Shown: positions 1 to 7,024 of the stretch, one piece after another
Numbering within the stretch: the stretch's first letter is position 1
Layout: each line of letters starts with the position of its first letter
DNA from: Robertkochia aurantiaca
GTDB lineage: Bacteria; Bacteroidota; Bacteroidia; Flavobacteriales; Flavobacteriaceae
Direction of reading: 5' to 3'
Assembly (NCBI RefSeq): GCF_020166495.1
Contig: NZ_JAINZS010000002.1
Coordinates: 62,001-126,000, forward strand
Length of the DNA: 64,000 nt
Translations under genes and position numbers: made by a program
Notes under the pieces: model-generated
Told to the model about the DNA's origin: nothing
The model's input: only the letters and a program-made list of their open reading frames with translations
Databases searched by the model: none

Positions 1-2
1 TT

Positions 3-539
3 GATAAAGATTCGCAACATAACAATTACCAGAAAGAATATGTAACCCGGTTCTGGCAGATATTGATTCAGGTAGATCAGGTTTTCAAAGAATTCAGCGG
101 CCGTTCGTACAGCAAGACTTGTCCGGTTCACCTGTACTGGCACCATATGGATCTGGCTGTAACCCGGTTCTCCGGAGAAAAAGGACCTCAAATGTCTGAA
201 GGCAGCATCGCTGATCTCGATGCTTATTCTCATGAGGTTATAAGCTTTGGCTTTTGGGCCGGGGATAAAGATGTAAGAGCGCCCGCGTTTTATTCTTATA
301 CCTATCCTTCCCCTGAAGGACTGGAACAGGAACCATTAAAGCCTGCAGAAGCAATATGGATAGAGAACAACGGAACCCCCATGGCTTTACTGATGTATGA
401 TGATATCAGGCAGAAAGAAAACCCTAAGCAATTATTGTTAGAATTTCTGGAAAGCTCTTATCAGGCCGGTGCTAAAAGGGCAGGATGGGATGCAGAGCTA
501 TTGCGGGTACCGGAGCTGGATGAACTGAAAAAGGAGTAG
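3..539 (+). CDS. DUF5996 family protein, C-terminal part (5' end outside window)
   Basis: The reading frame is open from the window edge (first visible residues DKDSQHNNYQKEY), so the N-terminus lies to the left. The visible part is about 178 residues and contains CPVHLYWHHMDLAVTRFSG, FGFWAGD and PAFYSYTYPSPEGL. These match my recollection of the DUF5996 family, whose function is unknown. The TTG at 63 can be read as a start, but the frame continues upstream with similar composition, so a true start there is unlikely. No signal peptide or membrane segment is visible in this part. Confidence 0.75.
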   Translation, partial: DKDSQHNNYQKEYVTRFWQILIQVDQVFKEFSGRSYSKTCPVHLYWHHMDLAVTRFSGEKGPQMSEGSIADLDAYSHEVISFGFWAGDKDVRAPAFYSYTYPSPEGLEQEPLKPAEAIWIENNGTPMALLMYDDIRQKENPKQLLLEFLESSYQAGAKRAGWDAELLRVPELDELKKE

Positions 540-579
540 ACACTTCATTCATGCAGAGATCTTCATCAATGAGGACCTA

Positions 580-1276
580 ACGATTACTTCGTGATCCTGT
601 AACAACCACTCCTGAAAATAAAAACCATCCCCGCTGGCGCGGTGATCGCTTTTTTATTCCCCATTCACTAACAGGACCGAGCGTATTAAAAAAGGTCCGG
701 TGGACCTTTTTAGCGTAGGGGCCAGCCGGCGGGGCGGGCAAACGACGCTCTGGGGTGAACAGGATTACTGCGTGATCATGTAACAGCCACTCCTGAAAAT
801 AAAAACCATCCCCGCTGGCGCGGCGATCGCTTTTTTTATTCCCTTTCGCTTTCAAAAGCAAGTGCAGGATTACTGCGTGATCCTGTAACAACCCCTCCTG
901 AAAATAAAAACCATCACCGCTGGCGCGGTGATCGCTTTTTTTATTCCCCATTCACTTACAGGACCGAGCGTATTAAAAAAGGTCCGGTGGACTTTTTTAG
1001 CGTAGGGGCCAGCCGGCAGGCCATGCAAACGACGCTCTGGGGTGAACAGGATTACTTCGTGATCCTGTAACAGCCACTCCTGAAAATAAAAACCATCCCC
1101 GCTGGCGCGGCGATCGCTTTTTTTATTCCCTTTCGCTTTCAAAAGCAAGTGCAGGATTACTGCGTGATCCTGTAACAACCCCTCCTGAAAATAAAAACCA
1201 TCACCGCTGGCGCGGTGATCGCTTTTTTTATTCCCCTTCGCTTTCAAAAGCAAGCTTTTGACACTCTGGGGAATAA
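580..1276. repeat. Array of five terminator-like repeats in a 287-bp compound unit
   Basis: Five related modules begin near 580, 761, 866, 1048 and 1153. Each has GATTAC-TGC/TTC-GTGATCCTG (a short inverted repeat), then CTCCTGAAAATAAAAACC. A hairpin with arms close to ATCACCGC/GCGGTGAT (loop TGGC) follows, then a T-tract and TTATTCCC. The spacing alternates (about 181, 105, 182, 105), and the 761 and 866 copies recur exactly 287 bp later, so a compound unit was duplicated. Two copies of a GGTCC-GGT-GGACC hairpin flanked by A and T runs lie at 673-720 and 961-1008. The array sits just 3' of the ancestral end of tRNA-Arg, read on the minus strand. No coding potential is credible here. Confidence 0.9.
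1228..1276. repeat. Two-stem structured repeat element, copy 1
   Basis: The outer arms are TTATTCCCC (1228-1236) and GGGGAATAA (1268-1276). The inner hairpin is CAAAAGC-AA-GCTTTTG (1245-1260). Spacers of 8 and 7 nt separate the arms. The same geometry with different but still paired bases is found at 26680-26728. The element lies between two terminator-like hairpins, next to the old tRNA-Arg end. Confidence 0.8.
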
Positions 1277-1306
1277 AAAAACCGCATCATTGCTGATGCG
1301 GTTTTT
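1275..1306 (-). terminator. Original terminator of tRNA-Arg
   Basis: A 9-bp stem ACCGCATCA/TGATGCGGT with a TTGC loop (1281-1302) is flanked by A and T runs, so it could act in both directions. On the minus strand it lies directly after the tRNA-Arg 3' fragment. It is therefore best read as the terminator the tRNA had before the element inserted. Confidence 0.8.
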
Positions 1307-1313
1307 GCTTTAA

Positions 1314-1357
1314 GTGATCGCGACAGGATTCGAACCTGTGACCGTCTGCTTAGAAGG
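1314..1357 (-). repeat. attachment-site repeat: 3' fragment of tRNA-Arg
   Basis: These 44 bp are identical to 4006-4049, the 3' part of the intact tRNA-Arg from the discriminator through the T arm and variable region into the anticodon stem. Immediately to the right, the similarity to the tRNA ends (GGTTAAAT here versus GGCAGATG in the tRNA). This is the usual footprint of integration into a tRNA 3' end, where the incoming element rebuilds the gene and the displaced end is left at the far boundary. Confidence 0.93.
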
Positions 1358-1448
1358 TTAAATATCACTGCTCTATTTTAAAGACTAACAAAGTTTCAAG
1401 TAATTTATTTGCAATATATTTACAATAATATACCACAAAACAAGAAAA

Positions 1449-2294
1449 ATGAGAGGTGGATTTAAGTTTGTAGATATATTCGATAAGGAATTTTTAGAAG
1501 ATTACCCTTTATATAAAAAGTATGATATCACTTTAGAAGATATACCCAAAATGCTTCTTTGGAATCAAGTTTCTATCAACGAATATTGTAATCATTGTAA
1601 AACTAATGAAACCTTCAATTTAAAAGCAAATTATGATCAAATGCTCCCTTCTTTCATGAAAGGATCATCTCAATCAAGCATTCTAAATTTCACCTTGTAT
1701 TTCAAGTGTCAATCTTGCCACCAATTCGAAAGGATTTATTCAATTCACCTCGATGAAGAAAATAAAATTATGTTTAAGACAGGTCAGTATCCTCAATGGG
1801 AGGTTGAATCGAACAAAAAGCTGAAAAAAACATTGGGTAAACATTATAGCAATTACAACAAGGGTTTAATATGTGAGGCTAACTCTTATGGGATTGGAGC
1901 ATATGCATATTATAGAAGAATCATCGAAGAAATTATCGTAGAATTAATCGAAAAGATTGAAGAGATGATCGATGATGATGAAGATAAACAAGTTTATCAT
2001 GAGGCATTGGAAAAAAGTAAACACTCTAAAAATGCCACCGAAAAAATTAGTTTGGTTATGGATTTATTGCCTGCTTCCTTAAGATTAGATGGGATAAATC
2101 CTTTAAAAACCATTTATGATGAACTCAGCGAAGGTCTACATGGGGCTAAGGAGGTAGAATGCTTAAACAGTGCAGAAATAATGAGGAAATGCATAGTATT
2201 TCTAATAGAACAAATTGACTTACAACTTTCAAAGAAACAAGTCTTTACAAAAGATATTAAAGCATTATTGGATAAAAAGGCAAGAAGACCGTGA
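1449..2294 (+). CDS. Zinc-ribbon / DUF4145 domain protein, element cargo
   Basis: A 281-residue protein. The N-terminal half has two CxxC pairs (C47/C50 in EYCNHC and C87/C90 in FKCQSC), which look like a zinc ribbon. The C-terminal half (about 140-265) is helical and has GAYAYYRRIIEEIIVELI and DELSEGLHGA, as in DUF4145. I recall DUF4145 being described from restriction-associated proteins, but its biochemical role is unknown. There is no signal peptide or membrane segment, so it is probably cytoplasmic. It is the only cargo of the integrative element, so a host-benefit role such as phage defence, or a role in the element's own life cycle, is plausible but unproven. The codon use is AT-rich compared with neighbours, consistent with transfer. 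Confidence 0.75.
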   Translation: MRGGFKFVDIFDKEFLEDYPLYKKYDITLEDIPKMLLWNQVSINEYCNHCKTNETFNLKANYDQMLPSFMKGSSQSSILNFTLYFKCQSCHQFERIYSIHLDEENKIMFKTGQYPQWEVESNKKLKKTLGKHYSNYNKGLICEANSYGIGAYAYYRRIIEEIIVELIEKIEEMIDDDEDKQVYHEALEKSKHSKNATEKISLVMDLLPASLRLDGINPLKTIYDELSEGLHGAKEVECLNSAEIMRKCIVFLIEQIDLQLSKKQVFTKDIKALLDKKARRP

Positions 2295-2299
2295 GAGCA

Positions 2300-3517
2300 T
2301 CATATAAAAATTTGCTTATTAATTTTTGCTAATTCCTTATCAATAATTGAATTAGGTAATCTTCTTTGATAACCAAATGTGATTCCTTGGGGTGTATGAC
2401 CCTGAATCTGCATTATAACAAGAGTATTTATAAGTAAATTTCCAGCATAAGTCCTGAATAAATATCTTGGAGATTTGGTTTTCAATTCTGATTGAAATTC
2501 TAAAGCAGCTGAAATCGTTTTAAGTGACCTATTAATATTCTGTCGATGATGTTTATACCTCTTGTCAATAGGTATAAAAGAAAAAATCCGTCTTGAAGAT
2601 CTGTCCCCGTATTTTTTTATTATATCTAACGCATATCGATTTAAACGGTTATCTATTATAGGACCTCCTCCAGGTTTATTTTTATTCTTATAGCGTTGAA
2701 ATCTAATTCGATCGTTGGAAATATTGTCCCAAGTTAAATGAGCTATGTCAATATAATCCTGTCCACCGATAGCGAACTGAAACAACCAAATTCGAGCGGT
2801 TCTCTTCATGCTACGCTTATTAGCAAGAGAACTCGAATTGGATTCGTAGTTAAAAATTCTTCGAAGATCTTCAGGTGAAATGTTGGGTATCTCTTTCTTC
2901 TTGCCCTTTTTAATGAGACCCTTGAAAGGGTTCCCAGACTTGATGCCGTACGACTCCCTTCTTTGTGCTTCTAAATAAATCGTACGCATGGACCGCAAAT
3001 AATAAGAAATACCATGCTCACCTGTTCCTGAGAGCTTTTTATAAAGTATGAACTGATTTAAAAGCTCATAGTTTATATCATTGATTAAAAGGCTTTTACC
3101 AGACAGGAATTTTGTTAATTGATTTACAGCCTCCTTGAGATGTTGGGAGGATAGACCTTTAGCTTCCTTTTCATAGATTAGGATATTAGCAAATTCAGAA
3201 AAGGTTATGGAGTTTTTTGACCTTAAATTTTCCAAATCTTTTTCAAGCTTATTCACTGCGAACTGATCATTAGGTCCATTCTTTATTATATAAAGTGAAT
3301 CCTCGTAGTTCAAATCATATTCGTTACAATAATCTAACCTTCTACTTAACTTATATTCAATTTTTCTTATCTCAGTAGTGTGATTTAACTCCTTTGAGAA
3401 CTGATAAATTTTTAATGGTATGTATGTGTATTTACCCTTATAGAATAGTCTAATTTTAACTGGGAAACCCTTTTTAGTTGATCGTCTCTTATCAAGTATG
3501 ACCTTGCCCCTAATCAT
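2300..3517 (-). CDS. Tyrosine recombinase (integrase) of the tRNA-Arg element
   Basis: About 405 residues, starting MIRGKVILDKRRSTKKG, the typical beginning of Bacteroidota integrases with an arm-binding domain. The frame is open 39 nt further to a TTG at 3556, but the ATG at 3517 fits the family better. A SAM-like core-binding domain (about 105-215) precedes the catalytic domain (about 225-395). Visible catalytic residues are Arg of YLFRTYAG (~355), His of IQGHTP (~374) and the nucleophile Tyr of TFGYQRR (~383). The first catalytic Arg is Gln (GGQDYIDIAHLTW), and the His of HxLR is Tyr. IntDOT of CTnDOT also lacks the first Arg, so activity is not excluded. The gene converges on the cargo gene. 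Confidence 0.92.
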   Translation of the reverse strand: MIRGKVILDKRRSTKKGFPVKIRLFYKGKYTYIPLKIYQFSKELNHTTEIRKIEYKLSRRLDYCNEYDLNYEDSLYIIKNGPNDQFAVNKLEKDLENLRSKNSITFSEFANILIYEKEAKGLSSQHLKEAVNQLTKFLSGKSLLINDINYELLNQFILYKKLSGTGEHGISYYLRSMRTIYLEAQRRESYGIKSGNPFKGLIKKGKKKEIPNISPEDLRRIFNYESNSSSLANKRSMKRTARIWLFQFAIGGQDYIDIAHLTWDNISNDRIRFQRYKNKNKPGGGPIIDNRLNRYALDIIKKYGDRSSRRIFSFIPIDKRYKHHRQNINRSLKTISAALEFQSELKTKSPRYLFRTYAGNLLINTLVIMQIQGHTPQGITFGYQRRLPNSIIDKELAKINKQIFI

Positions 3518-3559
3518 CCTTCTCTGGAGTTTTGAAAATTTGCAATGAATTTGCAATAT

Positions 3560-3960
3560 CCTTGCAAGCCTAAGACTTAGAAAGAATTCACTGCTAATTT
3601 TAGTTTAATAAAGAATATTGATTATAAGAGCTCCAGAAGGTTGGACTTTTCGAATGCAATATTGGATTGCTTGAACGAATATATTACTTGAAATAAACCC
3701 GGTAAAACGCTTCAACTGAAAAGCGAATAAATTCGATAACACGGTCCTATCTAAGGTTATTATGGTAAAATTAGAGTATTTATAGCCAAAGGGATATGCC
3801 TTATAAAAGCGATGTTTAAATGAAGGTTTAAAGCCAAATTTGGATTAAGATTATAACAACAAATTGAATGAAAATTTGTTTTCTTTTTGATCGAGAAGAA
3901 ATGGTTAGTATTCCACTTTTTATTCCACTATTAGATAGAGCACATTAAACCGACCCTTAA
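3560..3960. other. Non-coding right end of the integrative element
   Basis: No plausible gene is seen in this AT-rich stretch between the integrase start and the tRNA-Arg terminator. The visible items are TATTCCACT repeated twice about 11 bp apart near 3910-3935, and a cluster of TTGCAA words at about 3540-3566 just upstream of the integrase. These could be recombinase arm sites or control elements. This is a guess from position only. Confidence 0.5.
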
Positions 3961-3961
3961 T

Positions 3962-4003
3962 ATAAAAACCACGAAACCCCCAGGGTTTACTGAGGGTTTC
4001 CGG
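3962..4003 (-). terminator. tRNA-Arg terminator supplied by the element
   Basis: On the minus strand a stem with GAAACCC/GGGTTTC, extended by flanking CCAC/GTGG, is followed by a T-run just after the tRNA CCA. It replaces the terminator stranded at 1275-1306 by the insertion. Confidence 0.7.
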
Positions 4004-4005
4004 TG

Positions 4006-4049
4006 GTGATCGCGACAGGATTCGAACCTGTGACCGTCTGCTTAGAAGG
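4006..4049 (-). repeat. attachment-site repeat inside intact tRNA-Arg
   Basis: This is the second copy of the 44-bp direct repeat (first copy 1314-1357). It covers the 3' end of the functional tRNA-Arg. Identity stops in the anticodon stem on one side and at the CCA on the other. Confidence 0.93.
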
Positions 4050-4080
4050 CAGATGCTCTATCCAACTGAGCTACGCGACC
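4007..4080 (-). tRNA. tRNA-Arg (anticodon TCT)
   Basis: On the minus strand the sequence folds as acceptor GGTCGCG/CGCGATC (one G-T pair), D stem GCTC/GAGC, anticodon loop CTTCTAA with anticodon TCT, and T arm ACAGG-TTCGAAT-CCTGT. The discriminator is A, and CCA is encoded (4004-4006). It is the insertion site of the integrative element, which rebuilt its 3' end. Confidence 0.97.
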
Positions 4081-4097
4081 CTTTTGCTTTCGGGCTG

Positions 4098-4129
4098 CGA
4101 ATATACAATTAAACTGAAATAAGATGCAA
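4098..4129 (-). promoter_or_regulatory. Candidate promoter for tRNA-Arg
   Basis: On the minus strand TTGC (4126-4129) is followed after 20 nt by TATATTCG (4098-4105), one mismatch from the Bacteroidota -7 consensus TAnnTTTG. It lies 17 bp upstream of the tRNA 5' end. Confidence 0.55.
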
Positions 4130-4208
4130 CTAATTTTTCAATTTTTATATCCCGACCCGCTGATTGGAACGTTTATCACAGATAATTCTCAAGGCTCATA
4201 CGTTCTAT

Positions 4209-4242
4209 TTTGATAATTTTTGAAATATTTTTCCTACATTTG
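4209..4242 (+). promoter_or_regulatory. Candidate promoter for the 4335 lipoprotein gene
   Basis: TACATTTG (4235-4242) matches the Bacteroidota -7 consensus TAnnTTTG. TTTG at 4209-4212 is 22 nt upstream, slightly longer than usual. The gene starts 92 bp downstream. Confidence 0.5.
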
Positions 4243-4334
4243 AAATAAGGGTAGCCCCAAATCCCTGTATATGAACTGGATTTTTCTTACCATACCACTT
4301 CTTTTCTCTAACTTAACCATTAACCATATGCTTT

Positions 4335-4922
4335 ATGAAAACCTTATCCTGCCTTCTGCTGTGCCTGATATGCTATGCCTGCGCAGACAGCAACACCTCC
4401 AGTAAACATGAACTCTTGCTTGACGGGTCCCGCATAGATCTTGAACTTCCTTCACAATTCAAAGAATACAACAGCGAAGCTCTGTCTGGTCTTATTCAGA
4501 AAAAGAAATCCATGAACGAAATCATGGCATTGGAGTCATATCGTTCCATGCTTCAGTCAGATGAACGATTGCGTATTTTTATCGATACCTCAAACGTCTT
4601 GAACAATATACAAATGGTAGCCGGACACAATATTCCGATGACTAAAAATACGGCACAGATGCTTAGCACCATAACCCGGGATGATCTCTACCTAAAAACG
4701 AGGTCTATGGGTGCCAAACTCGATATTCTGGAAACTTCGGTCAATAAAGGACAGCATCAGTATATCAAACTGAAATATGCTATTGAAATGGAAGACGACA
4801 CCCTTTACCAGACCAACTATGTGCTGAAAGGCCCTGAACGTTCATTAGGCCTTATTCTTGCCAATGACGGGCAGGAAGACCTGGAGGAAAAGATCAGGCA
4901 ATTCAGATTTATACAGCAATGA
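4335..4922 (+). CDS. Uncharacterised lipoprotein
   Basis: A 195-residue protein with a short hydrophobic N-terminus ending in CYACADSN, so it is probably a lipid-anchored envelope protein with the modified Cys around residue 16. The rest is soluble and has no motif I recognise; the chain is rich in charged residues and ends FRFIQQ. It has its own candidate promoter and is 93 bp ahead of the S9 peptidase gene. I cannot assign a function. Confidence 0.7.
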   Translation: MKTLSCLLLCLICYACADSNTSSKHELLLDGSRIDLELPSQFKEYNSEALSGLIQKKKSMNEIMALESYRSMLQSDERLRIFIDTSNVLNNIQMVAGHNIPMTKNTAQMLSTITRDDLYLKTRSMGAKLDILETSVNKGQHQYIKLKYAIEMEDDTLYQTNYVLKGPERSLGLILANDGQEDLEEKIRQFRFIQQ

Positions 4923-5015
4923 TCTTACTTCAAAGGTATTGCCACCGGCAGAAGAATAACGCTTTTTCACTGAAATTCAATATCTTGTGATAGTATAATT
5001 TAAATATCTATCACC

Positions 5016-7001
5016 ATGAGACTTTTGTTATTTCTGGCGGTCGCTTCTGTTTCGCTCATGATCCGGGCTCAGGAAAAACAGACACTGACTCCTGAAGATA
5101 TCAGCAACCTTCGATCAGTTACAAATGCCATGTTGTCTGAAGATGGAGAGCATATTCTATACACTATAACTGTTCCCGCAGATCCAAAGGAAAGCAATGA
5201 GCTCCCTGAAACACACCTTTTTAAGCATAGTATTGCTTCAGGACAACAGGTGACATTGGTAAATAACCTAAGTGTGAGCCAGGTACAGTTCAGACCCGGT
5301 TCACAGACAGTAAGCTTTATAGCTAAACCGGAAGGCCAGGAAACCTCAGCCATATACGAGATCGCATTATCGGGAGGAGACCCGGAAAAAGTCTTTGAAT
5401 TCACCACAGATATTAAAGATTACTACTGGCATCCCAATGGCTCTGTTCTGGCTTTTACCGCCAATCCTCCCGAAGAAAACGAAGAGGGCTCAGAACTTCC
5501 ATACCAACCTGAGATATATGAAGAAGAACAGATCAATACCGCAGCCTATATCGTCTCTCTCGAAGAGGCAGTCTCCCGTAAAGTAAATATGGATTATCAC
5601 GTAAGCCAGGTCAAATGGAGTCCTGAAGGATCACATCTGGCCGTGAAAGCAGCTCCTTCTCCCCTGGTCGATGACTTTTATACAAGTTCCAAGATCTTCA
5701 TCGTGAATCCATCCAGTTATCAGGTCAGCAGAAGGATCGATCATACAGCCAAACTGGGAGATTTTGAATGGAGTCCCGATGGCAAACATATCGCCATGAT
5801 CGCAGGAGCCGATAAGAATGACCCCATTGATGGCAGACTGCTGATCACGGCACTTTCTGACGGAGAACCACGAATCATCAAAAAAGATTATCCGGGCGCA
5901 TTCGAACAGGTGGCATGGCTGGACAACCAACACCTGATGACCATCAGCAGTGAAGGTGTCTATAGCAAACTTCAGAAATTCGATATAGGAAATGATTTCG
6001 AAACAGTATTTCATCAAAAAGATATCGACCTCAGCCATTTCAGTGTAAATAAAGGAGGCATCATTGCCCTTATAGCCAATACCCCGCAACACCCGGATGA
6101 GCTCTATCTGAAATCGGGAGACAGTAATGTAAAACGCCTGACCGACCTGAATCCATGGCTTAAGGAAAAAGCTATGGGAAAACAGGAAGTCATCTCCTAT
6201 GCTGCAGACGATGGTACCAGGGTCGAAGGGATACTTATACACCCAGTCAGCCAGCTCGACAATGCTCCGCTCATAACTGTGGTTCACGGAGGTCCGGAAG
6301 CGCATTACGATAACGGCTGGCTAACCGCTTACAGCGTACCGGGACAGATGGCTGCAGGGAAAGGATACGCCGTATTCTATCCTAATTACCGTGGCAGTAC
6401 AGGTCGCGGACTGACCTATGCCATGTCAAGCCAGGGAGATCCGGCAGGTAAGGAGTTTGACGATATCATAGACGGAATAGATCACCTGATTGAAAATTAC
6501 GGTATAGACGGGTCCAGAGTTGGAGTGACAGGAGGATCATACGGGGGTTACGCTACCGCATGGATGGCTACCCGGCATACCGAGCGGTTTGCTGCCGGTG
6601 TCATGTTTGTTGGAATCAGCAACAATCTTTCAAAATGGGGCACCAGTGATATACCGGAAGAAATGTTCCTGGTACATAGCAGGAAGCGCATTTGGGATGA
6701 CTATCAGTTCTTCCTGGAACGAAGTCCGATTTACTATGCCGATCAAAGTAAAACACCGTTGTTGATCATGGCAGGCAAAGATGACACCCGTGTAGATCCC
6801 GGACAATCTTATGAGCTTTACCGTCATATCAAGACAAGAACAGATACCCCGGTGCGACTGGTGCTCTACCCCGGAGAAGGCCACGGGAACAGAAAATCAA
6901 CTGCACGCTATGACTACAGCCTGCGCATGCTGAGATGGTTTGACACCTATCTGAAAAAGGAAGGTGACGCCATTCCTGAGAAGCCCACCTTAAAAGATTG
7001 A
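5016..7001 (+). CDS. S9 family prolyl oligopeptidase-like peptidase
   Basis: A 661-residue exported serine peptidase. Residues 1-18 are a signal peptide (MRLLLFLAVASVSLMIRAQ). Residues 40-370 form the beta-propeller part, with WD40-like phrases such as DFEWSPDGKHIAMI. Residues 410-650 form the alpha/beta hydrolase domain. The catalytic triad is visible as Ser508 in GGSYGGYA, Asp589 or Asp590 in KDDTRVDP, and His623 in GEGHGN. It resembles acylaminoacyl peptidases and DPP-IV-like enzymes that cut peptides in the periplasm. The exact specificity cannot be told. It is followed closely by the 7025 lipoprotein gene (24 bp), and the two may be co-transcribed. Confidence 0.93.
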   Translation: MRLLLFLAVASVSLMIRAQEKQTLTPEDISNLRSVTNAMLSEDGEHILYTITVPADPKESNELPETHLFKHSIASGQQVTLVNNLSVSQVQFRPGSQTVSFIAKPEGQETSAIYEIALSGGDPEKVFEFTTDIKDYYWHPNGSVLAFTANPPEENEEGSELPYQPEIYEEEQINTAAYIVSLEEAVSRKVNMDYHVSQVKWSPEGSHLAVKAAPSPLVDDFYTSSKIFIVNPSSYQVSRRIDHTAKLGDFEWSPDGKHIAMIAGADKNDPIDGRLLITALSDGEPRIIKKDYPGAFEQVAWLDNQHLMTISSEGVYSKLQKFDIGNDFETVFHQKDIDLSHFSVNKGGIIALIANTPQHPDELYLKSGDSNVKRLTDLNPWLKEKAMGKQEVISYAADDGTRVEGILIHPVSQLDNAPLITVVHGGPEAHYDNGWLTAYSVPGQMAAGKGYAVFYPNYRGSTGRGLTYAMSSQGDPAGKEFDDIIDGIDHLIENYGIDGSRVGVTGGSYGGYATAWMATRHTERFAAGVMFVGISNNLSKWGTSDIPEEMFLVHSRKRIWDDYQFFLERSPIYYADQSKTPLLIMAGKDDTRVDPGQSYELYRHIKTRTDTPVRLVLYPGEGHGNRKSTARYDYSLRMLRWFDTYLKKEGDAIPEKPTLKD

Positions 7002-7024
7002 ATTAGTAATTAAAAACCAACCAT

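Larger units (their letters stand above)
1314..4049. mobile_element. Minimal tRNA-Arg integrative element (~2.7 kb)
   Basis: The element is bounded by a 44-bp direct repeat of the tRNA-Arg 3' end; repeat to repeat is 2,692 bp. It is visibly richer in A+T than its flanks. It contains one cargo gene (1449-2294) and one tyrosine recombinase (2300-3517, minus), which are convergent and 5 bp apart. About 490 bp of non-coding DNA lies on the tRNA side. No replication, transfer, capsid or packaging gene is present, so it may be a satellite needing a helper, or a decayed remnant. An 11-bp ATTTGCAATAT occurs near both ends (1407-1417 and 3549-3559) and may be a recombinase arm site; this is inference. 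Confidence 0.88.

Noticed and set aside
580-1240. Possible CRISPR array
   Set aside because: The spacing alternates between about 181 and 105 bp, the repeats contain terminator-like hairpins with T-tracts, the intervening sequence is itself repeated, and no cas gene is present.
577-1253. Two overlapping minus-strand reading frames with repeated GNKKSDHRASGDGFYFQE-like peptides
   Set aside because: They are translations of the hairpin/T-tract repeats, change only with repeat copies, and have no family match; the DNA is explained by the structured-repeat array.
5631-6305. 224-codon minus-strand frame inside the S9 peptidase gene
   Set aside because: It is an antisense shadow of a clearly coding gene with intact motifs; there is no family resemblance.
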